Assembly: GCA_015490215.1 (NCBI GenBank)
Contig: WFYH01000059.1
Span: forward strand, 1-5,660
DNA from: Aquificaceae bacterium
Lineage (GTDB): Bacteria; Aquificota; Aquificia; Aquificales; Aquificaceae
DNA length: 5,660 nt
Reading direction: 5' to 3'
Shown in pieces: positions 1-4,851 of the stretch (positions within the stretch are counted from its first letter, which is position 1; the number at the start of each line of letters is the position of its first letter). The notes under the pieces were generated by a model. The model saw only the letters and a list, made by a program, of their open reading frames with translations. It searched no databases and was not told the origin of the DNA. Made by a program: the position numbers and the translations under genes.

Positions 1-45
1 GATTACACCCGCTAAACTAGTCCAGATAATTTCTTTGAATTTCAT
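1..45 (-). CDS. 5' end of an unidentified gene, probably membrane or exported protein (partial)
   Basis: Only the first 15 codons lie in the window, reading MKFKEIIWTSLAGVI with no stop. The start is supported by a Shine-Dalgarno sequence GGAGGG (complement of 54-59), eight bases before the ATG. A basic start (two Lys) followed by a hydrophobic run fits a signal peptide or first membrane helix, but 15 residues cannot identify a family. It starts 15 bases after the stop of the short frame at 61-171, so the two were probably neighbours in one operon before the upstream region was rearranged. The remainder of the gene is outside the window. Confidence 0.55.
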   Translation of the reverse strand, partial: MKFKEIIWTSLAGVI

Positions 46-60
46 GTCCAAGCCCTCCGC

Positions 61-171
61 CTAAAAGAGCTTTGTTAACCTCACAGATAGGGTCACCTTC
101 CTGTCAGGTTTGTCCTCCACCTCATCGTTGTCCATGAGTCCCTCTTGGCTGTCAGACTTGCATACACAGGT
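61..171 (-). pseudogene. Possible C-terminal remnant of an outer-membrane protein
   Basis: This minus-strand frame has no stop for 36 codons and ends with KVTLSVRLTKLF and TAG. Alternating polar and hydrophobic residues with a terminal Phe are the known signature of the last strand of outer-membrane beta-barrels, which the BAM complex recognises. An acidic stretch (MDNDEVED) precedes it. No plausible N-terminal part exists: the frame closes at 172-174, and that DNA is transposase-like in another frame. The simplest reading is that an insertion or deletion replaced the 5' part of a gene and left its tail next to the intact downstream start at base 45. It could also be a small ORF starting at the ATG at 135, or a chance frame. 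The family assignment is inference from 12 residues. Confidence 0.3.
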
Positions 172-426
172 CTAACTCTCTCGTCCACAGCAAGCCACAG
201 ATAGTAGAATTTCTTTCGTTTCTTTATCTTCGTCTCGTCCACATACACCCACAGTGCATAAGTGTACAAAGTTCTAAGCATCTTGCCCACTGAGTGGAAC
301 CATTCCCTGATAGCTTCTATGCTCACCCTTTAGCCTTATCAAGTATTTCTCTTACAAGTTTTAGCCCGCTCATATTTCCATTCTACCCTTCCACTTGGAG
401 GGATTTCCTTGTTTGAAAAAGTTGAC
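93..426 (-). pseudogene. Decayed transposase remnant, IS6/IS240-like DDE type
   Basis: Three minus-strand frames together read like one protein. Bases 426-373 give a basic N-terminal piece (VNFFKQGNPSKWKGRMEI, then TGA). Bases 373-325 give MSGLKLVREILDKAKG, then TGA. From the GTG at 326 onward the frame gives VSIEAIREWFHSVGK, resembling the helix-turn-helix (SHEAIRxW-type) of IS6-like transposases, and then VYVDETKIKKRKKFYYLWLAVDE. The latter fits the first catalytic Asp block (VDET) and following strands of the DDE domain. After VYASLTAKRDS the resemblance ends and the frame stops at 93-95. The second and third catalytic acidic residues are missing. With two frame breaks and no C-terminal half it cannot be active. 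The family call comes from remembered motif style. No terminal inverted repeats or target duplication were identified. Confidence 0.6.
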
Positions 427-480
427 ATCCTCTGAGAAAATTCCCCTACTTGTAAGTAGAAGCCGATCCCTACGGAAGGA
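421..480. mobile_element. Possible degenerate IS200/IS605-type element end
   Basis: The stretch begins GTTGACATCCTC, contains ATTCCCCTAC and then a compact palindrome. From memory, this order resembles right ends of IS200/IS605 (TnpB-bearing) elements in thermophiles, where GTTGACATCCTC precedes a hairpin and a GATTCCTAC-type segment. No tnpA or tnpB coding sequence is visible next to it, so it would be a solo or decayed end. It also overlaps the start of the transposase-like remnant on the opposite strand. The resemblance is unverified. Confidence 0.25.
446..459. repeat. Short palindrome CTACTT-GT-AAGTAG
   Basis: Two perfect 6-base arms are separated by two bases, 42 bases before the hemL start. 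The position would suit an operator or a transposon-end hairpin. With only 6-bp arms and a 2-nt loop it is too weak to be a terminator. There is no T-run after it on either strand. Confidence 0.4.
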
Positions 481-487
481 AACCTAC

Positions 488-493
488 TATAAT
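488..493 (+). promoter_or_regulatory. Candidate -10 box for hemL, implying a leaderless or near-leaderless transcript
   Basis: TATAAT matches the bacterial -10 consensus perfectly and ends seven bases before the hemL ATG. A transcript starting the usual six to eight bases downstream would begin at or beside the start codon. No good -35 hexamer is visible 16-18 bases upstream (around 465-470, GATCCC), and no TG extension is present. The purine-rich GGAAGGA at 474-480 is 20 bases from the ATG, too far to serve as its ribosome site. The TTGACA at 422-427 is 60 bases away from this box and cannot pair with it. Confidence 0.45.
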
Positions 494-500
494 CATAAAC

Positions 501-1775
501 ATGAGTAACAGCAAGTATTTCAGGGAAGCTTTGAATTTACTTCCGGGGGGAGTTAATAGCCCCGTGAGAGCCTTTAAGGCGGTGGAAGGGGATCCCATAG
601 TTTTGGTGAAAGGTAGAGGGTGCAGAGTTTGGGATGCGGACGGCAGGGAATACATAGACTTTCTCGCTTCGTGGGGTCCCCTTATACTCGGGCACGCACA
701 CCCCAAGGTAGTTAAGGCGGTCAAAGAGGCGACGGAAAGGGGGCTTTCTTTCGGGCTTACAAATCCCCATGAGGTTACCCTCGCCCGACTTGTGGTTGAG
801 ATGGTGCCTTCTGTAGAAAAGGTGCGTTTTGTGAACTCGGGCACCGAAGCTACCATGTCTGCGGTTCGCCTTGCCCGTGGGGTAACGGGCAGGAAGTATG
901 TGGTTAAATTTGATGGTTGCTATCACGGTCACTACGACAGTCTTTTAGTCAGTGCAGGGTCGGGTGTAGCCACCTTCGCCATACCGGGGACTCCGGGGAT
1001 ACCCGAAGAGATAGCTTCTCTGACCTTAGTTCTCCCCTACAACGATCCCGATAGCGTAGAGGAGGTATTCAGCAAATACGGGGAAGAGATAGCCTGTGTC
1101 ATAGTTGAACCGGTGGCTGGGAATATGGGCGTGGTACCTCCCGAAAAGGGGTTCCTTGAAATCCTGCGCAGGATAACTAAAAAATACGGCGCCCTCCTAA
1201 TCTTTGATGAGGTCATCACCGGCTTTAGGCTTTCAAAGGGAGGTGCCCAAGAGCTTTACGGTATAGAACCGGATATCACCTGTTTGGGAAAGGTGCTCGG
1301 GGGAGGTATGCCCGTGGGTGCCTACGGAGGAAGGAGGGAGATAATGGAAAAGGTAGCTCCCGAAGGACCCGTGTATCAGGCGGGAACCCTCTCGGGAAAT
1401 CCTTTGGCGATGGTGGCAGGTTCCGAAACCCTCAAAGAGCTTAGGGATAAAGAACCCTACTCGGATCTTGAAGCTAAAACCAAAAGGCTTGCAGAGGAGG
1501 TCTCGTCACTTTTAAAGGAAAAAGGACTTCCCCACACCGTAAACAGGGTAGGCTCCATGATGACGGTTTTCTTTACGGAGCAAAAGGTGAAGGACTTTGC
1601 CACCGCCAAAGGCTCGGACACAAAGCTTTTCGGAAGGTTCTTCAAAGTCCTGCTTGATAAGGGGGTACTCATTCCTCCCTCTCAGTTTGAGGCTTGGTTT
1701 GTAAGCACCGCCCATGAGGATTCGGATATAGGAGAAGCTCTTGAGAGGATAAGAGAAGCCCTGAGGAACCTTTAA
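501..1775 (+). CDS. hemL: Glutamate-1-semialdehyde 2,1-aminomutase
   Basis: This PLP enzyme converts glutamate-1-semialdehyde to 5-aminolevulinate, the last step of the tRNA-dependent C5 route to heme and siroheme, in the cytoplasm. The 424-residue length is normal for the family and the protein looks complete. The N-terminus has the expected LLPGGVNSPVRAF block (residues 13-25). The phosphate-binding NSGTEA lies at 112-117, YHGHYD at 141-146, and FDEVITGFR with the cofactor-contacting Asp236 at 235-243. The catalytic Schiff-base Lys264 lies in CLGKVLGGGMPVGAYGG. The ATG at 501 is the only start consistent with the family N-terminus, and no in-frame alternative lies just upstream. It is the first gene of a three-gene plus-strand unit. 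Its stop overlaps the next start by one base (TAATG). Identity is close to certain. Confidence 0.97.
   Translation: MSNSKYFREALNLLPGGVNSPVRAFKAVEGDPIVLVKGRGCRVWDADGREYIDFLASWGPLILGHAHPKVVKAVKEATERGLSFGLTNPHEVTLARLVVEMVPSVEKVRFVNSGTEATMSAVRLARGVTGRKYVVKFDGCYHGHYDSLLVSAGSGVATFAIPGTPGIPEEIASLTLVLPYNDPDSVEEVFSKYGEEIACVIVEPVAGNMGVVPPEKGFLEILRRITKKYGALLIFDEVITGFRLSKGGAQELYGIEPDITCLGKVLGGGMPVGAYGGRREIMEKVAPEGPVYQAGTLSGNPLAMVAGSETLKELRDKEPYSDLEAKTKRLAEEVSSLLKEKGLPHTVNRVGSMMTVFFTEQKVKDFATAKGSDTKLFGRFFKVLLDKGVLIPPSQFEAWFVSTAHEDSDIGEALERIREALRNL
1763..1766 (+). promoter_or_regulatory. Ribosome binding site for the membrane protein gene at 1775
   Basis: GAGG within the last codons of hemL sits eight bases before the ATG at 1775. 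It supports that ATG, and therefore the TAATG overlap, over later in-frame starts. Ribosomes ending hemL could restart directly on the next gene. Confidence 0.6.
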
Positions 1776-2722
1776 TGCGCAGGACCTTTATATACGGGAC
1801 GCTCCTGCTCGTTGCCATACTTCTGACAAGCCTCTCTTACATATTCTTAAAGACCTTTTCAAAAGAGACCTTTAGCGTTTTGGCTAACCTGAAGCGAAAA
1901 TACCTGCTTCTTTCCTTCTTTTTCGTATTTTTGTATCACACCTTTGACAATCTCAGACTTTACTTTCTCTCAAGGGCTGTAAAGCTCAGATACTCCCTCG
2001 GCTACGGCTACATAATGTCCTTTGTAAACACCTTCGGGGCAACGGTTACGCCCGCACACGTAGGGGGTGAGCTTGCAGCGGTTTATATGCTTATGAGAAA
2101 AGGTGCAAGCGTTCACAAGGTGATGAGCATAGTTACCATGAAGACCATCTCCGGACTTGCCTTCTTCCTTTTGGCTCTTCCCCTGCTGTTTATACATTTC
2201 AAGAACAACCCTGACCAAATGCTTGCCCTCCTTGAAATATTCTTGGCGGTGGTTCTTCTCTTCGGTGCCCTTTACCTTTTGGGCAGGTTTATCTTCAAGA
2301 AGAATGCTGGCAGGGGTTCCATAAGGAGGATAAGGGAAACCCTCAAAAGATACTACTTTTACTTGAAGATCTTTGGACTGAAGAGAAAGGGTTATCTCCT
2401 TGCCTCGGTCCTTTCAAGCGTTGCCTTGTATGTATGCTTTCTTCTGATAGGTCCCTTTTTGGCGAAAGCTTTCGGTAAGGACGGGAGCGTGGTTGATATG
2501 TTCCTATCCCAAATAGGACTCCTTTATGCCATCTTCGCCAGTCCTACACCCGGCGGAAGTGGTGTGGGTGAGATAGGGGGTCTTGCGGTCTTTGCGGGTT
2601 TCTTTGAACCCTTTGAACTGGGAATATTCGTAATCCTATGGCGGTTTATAAGTCAGTATATAAGCGCCTTCATAGGAGGTATCCTTTTTGCTCTATGCCT
2701 TATAAGGGACTTAAGGAGCTGA
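1775..2722 (+). CDS. UPF0104 / LPG-synthase-TM (YbhN/AglD-like) integral membrane protein
   Basis: The 315 residues are strongly hydrophobic. I count about seven to nine membrane segments, among them roughly residues 5-25, 43-64, 78-92, 125-141, 150-173, 206-230, 242-255 and 281-310. Two motifs typical of the flippase-like domain shared with the membrane half of MprF are visible. One is FGATVTPAHVGGELAAVYML at 87-106 (family pattern: Pro followed by G-E). The other is SPTPGGSGVGEIGG at 256-269 (family pattern P-x-PGG-x-G-x-x-E). A basic loop (residues 174-206) separates the halves. The soluble lysyl-transferase domain of MprF is absent, so it should not be called a lysylphosphatidylglycerol synthase. 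A lipid or polyprenyl-carrier translocation role is plausible but unproven. It overlaps hemL by one base and the proposed lnt start by 28 bases, which indicates co-expression. Confidence 0.85.
   Translation: MRRTFIYGTLLLVAILLTSLSYIFLKTFSKETFSVLANLKRKYLLLSFFFVFLYHTFDNLRLYFLSRAVKLRYSLGYGYIMSFVNTFGATVTPAHVGGELAAVYMLMRKGASVHKVMSIVTMKTISGLAFFLLALPLLFIHFKNNPDQMLALLEIFLAVVLLFGALYLLGRFIFKKNAGRGSIRRIRETLKRYYFYLKIFGLKRKGYLLASVLSSVALYVCFLLIGPFLAKAFGKDGSVVDMFLSQIGLLYAIFASPTPGGSGVGEIGGLAVFAGFFEPFELGIFVILWRFISQYISAFIGGILFALCLIRDLRS
2674..2680 (+). promoter_or_regulatory. Shine-Dalgarno sequence that favours the lnt start at 2695
   Basis: AGGAGGT lies inside the preceding gene, 14 bases before the ATG at 2695. 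The spacing is longer than ideal, but no closer in-frame start exists. A more distal in-frame ATG at 2638 has no purine-rich site. It would also add a 19-residue basic extension (KSVYKRLHRRYPF) ahead of the first membrane helix. Confidence 0.5.
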
Positions 2723-4014
2723 TCTTTGCCCTTTTACTTTACCTTGCCTTTTCCAAATACAACCTCTGGTTTTTAGCCTTTCCTGCCCTCTGCCTTCTCC
2801 CCGCCCTGAAAAGCCTTAAAAGTTGGCTTGGCGCAGGCTTTCTTTTCTTTTTCCTTTCCCTTCTGTGGGTAAGGATTGCGATGGTAGACTACGGGGGCGT
2901 TCCCTTGGTGGTAGCCCTGCTTTTAATCTTGATGCTCTCTCTGTTCCTTACCTTTCAGCAGTTTGCTTTCACTTATCTTCTGTGGAAAGCTATAGGGTTT
3001 AGACTACTTGCCCTTCCCTTTCTGTGGGTCTTTGCGGAGATTCTCAGGTCCCATTTCCCCTACGGGGGGTTCCCTTGGCTCCTGATAGGCGAGCTGACGG
3101 TGGATATACCCCTGTTTAAGGAATACCTGAAGGTGGGAAGCGTCTATCTCGGATCCGCCATGCTACTTACTTTCGCGGTTCTGCTCTGGACAGTTTCAAA
3201 AAAGAGTAAGGAAGCGGCTGTAGCCTTCCTGATACTGGTCTTGCCCTTAACCCTTACCTTTACAAAGGAGCAGGTAAAGGCTCCCGAGGACTTAAAGGTG
3301 GTTCTCGTTCAAACCTATGTCCCCGAAGAGATTAAGCTAAACAGAGAACTGTTTAGGAAAGACCTTCCGAGGCTTTTGTTACTTGTGGAAAAAGCCCTTG
3401 AGAGGAAACCCGACATAGTCATTCTTCCCGAGTCCGCCTTTCCTTTCAGTGCTGACAGGCTTGAAGAGGAAGGAGCCGAGCTTTTGAAGCTCTCCCGCAG
3501 GACATACATAATTACGGGTCTTATAGATATCACCGATATTACTTCCCCCAAGAACGGCGTCTTCGTCCTGCACGAGGGAAAAGTGGTGGACTCTTACTTT
3601 AAGGTTCGCCTCTTGCCCTTCGGTGAGTATGTGCCCTTTCCCTTTAGCTTCGTAAAGGATATCTTCGGTGCCATAGCAGGCGTGGACTATGTGAGCGGTG
3701 AAAGGGTAAAGTGCGTAAGAGCTGGTAAAGTAAAGGTCGGCACGCCGATATGTTTTGAGGTCTCTTATTTTTCCCTTCTCAGAGAATTTTCACAGTGCGC
3801 GGACCTTATAGCGGTTCTTACCAACGACGGCTGGTTCAGAGACTCGGACGGCACCTTCCAGCATCTGCGCCAAGCGCGGGTAAGGGCTTTAGAAACGGGC
3901 AAATACCTGCTGTGGGTTAACAACACGGGACCCTCGGCGGTTATCTCGCCGAGGGGTGAAGTCCTCAAACTTATCCCCTACGGAAAAGAAGGCTTGTTAG
4001 AATACAGGTTTTAA
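2695..4014 (+). CDS. lnt: Apolipoprotein N-acyltransferase, short C-terminus
   Basis: Lnt is an inner-membrane enzyme that moves an acyl chain from a phospholipid to the N-terminal diacylglyceryl-Cys of lipoproteins, the last maturation step before Lol sorting. With the ATG at 2695 the protein has 439 residues. An N-terminal membrane region with about six or seven helices (residues 5-190) is followed by a periplasmic nitrilase (CN-hydrolase) domain (about 200-435). The expected catalytic residues are present: Glu246 (ILPESAFPF), Lys303 (YFKVRLLPFGEY) and Cys353 (GTPICFE). The supporting Glu311 and Glu355 (CFE, cf. CYE in E. coli) and the TNDGWF block at 376-381 are also present. It ends at KEGLLEYRF, right after the nitrilase fold, so the C-terminal membrane helix of E. 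coli Lnt and its preceding GDW-type motif are missing. It is the last gene of the hemL unit. A start at 2638 is possible but less likely. Confidence 0.95.
   Translation: MPYKGLKELIFALLLYLAFSKYNLWFLAFPALCLLPALKSLKSWLGAGFLFFFLSLLWVRIAMVDYGGVPLVVALLLILMLSLFLTFQQFAFTYLLWKAIGFRLLALPFLWVFAEILRSHFPYGGFPWLLIGELTVDIPLFKEYLKVGSVYLGSAMLLTFAVLLWTVSKKSKEAAVAFLILVLPLTLTFTKEQVKAPEDLKVVLVQTYVPEEIKLNRELFRKDLPRLLLLVEKALERKPDIVILPESAFPFSADRLEEEGAELLKLSRRTYIITGLIDITDITSPKNGVFVLHEGKVVDSYFKVRLLPFGEYVPFPFSFVKDIFGAIAGVDYVSGERVKCVRAGKVKVGTPICFEVSYFSLLREFSQCADLIAVLTNDGWFRDSDGTFQHLRQARVRALETGKYLLWVNNTGPSAVISPRGEVLKLIPYGKEGLLEYRF
3931..3955. repeat. Perfect 9-bp GC-rich inverted repeat inside the 3' end of lnt
   Basis: CCCTCGGCG and CGCCGAGGG pair perfectly across a 7-base loop, starting 84 bases before the lnt stop codon. 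It encodes PSAVISPRG, so part of its sequence is set by protein constraint. No U-run follows on either strand. On the minus strand it lies about 60 bases beyond the stop of the Met-rich gene, where a 3' hairpin would be expected. It may be a 3'-end or RNA-protecting structure for the convergent transcript, but this is inference. Confidence 0.45.
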
Positions 4015-4015
4015 A

Positions 4016-4453
4016 TTACTCCAAAGCCTCCTTTAGCTTCTTCTTAAGCTCGGGGTTGTTTTTGAGTGCCTCTTTGAGAGCCTGCGGGTTTTGGGCAAGC
4101 ATCATGAGCATCATCTGGGTCATGTAACCGGACTTTTTCTTAGAGAGCTTTTCCATCAGCTCCCTTTGGCACTTCATGTAGTGCTCCCTGACTATCATCA
4201 TTGTCTCGGGATCCTTCATCATGGGCATCATTCCCATTCCACCCATTCCCATCATGGGCATCATACCGCCCATCATGCCCATCATACGCATCATACCGCA
4301 GCCCATACATCCCATAGGAGGCATGTAAACTTGCTGGGGCATCATGTTGCCGGGCTGACTACCCATCATACCCCCCATCATGCCTCCCATCATCTGGGAG
4401 AAACCCAAAGAGCTTGAGATGAGGACCGCTAAACCTACCAGCGCCTTTTTCAT
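4016..4453 (-). CDS. Exported methionine-rich CxxC protein, putative soft-metal binder
   Basis: I do not recognise a named family. The 145-residue protein begins with a Sec-type signal peptide (MKKALVGLAVLISSSLGFS, likely cleaved around residue 19). The mature part opens with a low-complexity region at 20-80 made largely of MMGGMM, MMPMMG and GMMPMM blocks. By my count 37 of 145 residues are Met. A GCMGCG motif provides Cys49 and Cys52, and a third Cys is at 95. Residues 81-145 look helical, with another Met cluster (MTQMMLMMLA, 111-120) and a charged tail (NPQALKEALKNNPELKKKL). Dense thioether and thiol ligands in the periplasm are a known Cu(I)/Ag(I)-binding strategy. The position after a CusB-like adaptor and DUF411 supports a metallochaperone or metal-buffer role. 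It starts 12 bases after the DUF411 gene and is the last gene of the operon. Function is inference. Confidence 0.85.
   Translation of the reverse strand: MKKALVGLAVLISSSLGFSQMMGGMMGGMMGSQPGNMMPQQVYMPPMGCMGCGMMRMMGMMGGMMPMMGMGGMGMMPMMKDPETMMIVREHYMKCQRELMEKLSKKKSGYMTQMMLMMLAQNPQALKEALKNNPELKKKLKEALE
4216..4396. repeat. Imperfect ATGATGGG-type tandem repeat encoding the Met/Gly/Pro region
   Basis: CATCAT, CCCAT and GGGCATCAT units recur irregularly through the segment (on the coding strand ATGATG, ATGGG and ATGATGCCC). They encode the MMGG, MGMGG and MMPMM blocks. Such sequence can gain or lose units by slippage, so the length of the Met-rich region may differ between strains. On the opposite strand each Met codon (ATG) reads as CAT, giving a spurious His-rich frame. 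Confidence 0.7.
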
Positions 4454-4458
4454 GGCAC

Positions 4459-4464
4459 ACCTCC
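4459..4464 (-). promoter_or_regulatory. Strong Shine-Dalgarno of the Met-rich gene, next to the DUF411 stop
   Basis: On the coding strand AAAGGAGGT (4467-4459) precedes the ATG at 4453 by five bases, a near-perfect anti-16S match. Its first bases overlap the stop codon of the DUF411 gene (4468-4466). Terminating ribosomes could therefore reinitiate, which predicts high, coupled expression of the metal-binding protein. Confidence 0.8.
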
Positions 4465-4465
4465 T

Positions 4466-4840
4466 TTATCGGATAATTTCATAAGCTTTCTCTTCCATTC
4501 CCCAACCGCTGAGCGTTCCGTGGGGAGAGTAAACACCCTTGGCGTTTTTATCCTTCAAAAGAGCCTCTATCCCCTCCGTCGGGACGTGCCCCTCTATAAA
4601 TTTGTCTCCTATCACCATGGTGTGACAAGAGCGTTTATCTATTGGAACCCCCAGCTCGTCCTTTTTCTTAAGCAGAGCGTCGGGGTCAACTTGGACCCTG
4701 TTTATCTTGTAACCTTTGCTTTCCAAACGCTGGAAGTATCTGTGACAGCAGCCGCAGTTAGGGTTATAGAAGGCGGTTATCTCCCTTGCAAGGAGCAACC
4801 CTGACAGACTCAGCAGAAGACCTGCAACGAGCTTACCCAT
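4466..4840 (-). CDS. Exported DUF411 protein with CGCC metal-binding cluster
   Basis: The 124-residue protein starts with a short signal peptide (MGKLVAGLLLSLSGLLLA, likely cleaved near 18-20) and then matches the DUF411 pattern. It has NPNCGCCHRYF (Cys29, Cys31, Cys32), a LGVP block at 63-66, SCHT with Cys72 and His73, and IEGHVPTEGIEALL at 82-95. DUF411 proteins commonly sit beside copper, silver or heavy-metal efflux genes and are thought to bind metal, but no enzyme activity is established that I know of. The C-terminal region is unusual: where the family normally has a GMPxGSPGM-like segment, this protein reads SPHGTLSGWGMEE (105-117). The start at 4840 is fixed by GGAGGT five bases upstream. 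It lies between the CusB-like adaptor and the Met-rich gene, so a shared periplasmic metal role is likely. Confidence 0.92.
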   Translation of the reverse strand: MGKLVAGLLLSLSGLLLAREITAFYNPNCGCCHRYFQRLESKGYKINRVQVDPDALLKKKDELGVPIDKRSCHTMVIGDKFIEGHVPTEGIEALLKDKNAKGVYSPHGTLSGWGMEEKAYEIIR

Positions 4841-4845
4841 GGTTC

Positions 4846-4851
4846 ACCTCC
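4846..4851 (-). promoter_or_regulatory. Strong Shine-Dalgarno of the DUF411 gene, abutting the adaptor stop
   Basis: On the coding strand the adaptor stop TGA (4854-4852) runs straight into GGAGGT (4851-4846), five bases before the ATG at 4840. The same arrangement recurs at the next junction, so all three genes appear to be translationally coupled. Confidence 0.8.

Noticed and set aside
422..427. TTGACA, a consensus -35 hexamer
   Set aside because: No -10-like hexamer lies 16-18 bases downstream (around 445 the sequence is CCTACT), and the good TATAAT is 60 bases away. It is better explained as part of the possible element end.
421..483. CRISPR-like repeat upstream of hemL (palindrome and GGAAAC-type ending)
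   Set aside because: It occurs only once in the window. There is no second copy or regular spacing, and no cas gene nearby.
470..932. Long minus-strand open frames opposite the 5' half of hemL
   Set aside because: hemL is certain on the plus strand. These frames show no protein-like domain pattern and follow from hemL codon usage.
2638..2694. Upstream extension of lnt from the ATG at 2638
   Set aside because: It has no ribosome site, would overlap the previous gene by 85 bases and would add a basic 19-residue leader not expected for Lnt. AGGAGGT at 2674 supports the ATG at 2695.
4091..4417. Plus-strand open frame of about 108 codons, extremely His-rich, opposite the Met-rich gene
   Set aside because: It is the exact antisense of ATG-rich sequence, and the reverse complement of ATG is CAT (His). 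The minus-strand frame has a signal peptide, a strong Shine-Dalgarno and operon context. The plus-strand frame has none of these.
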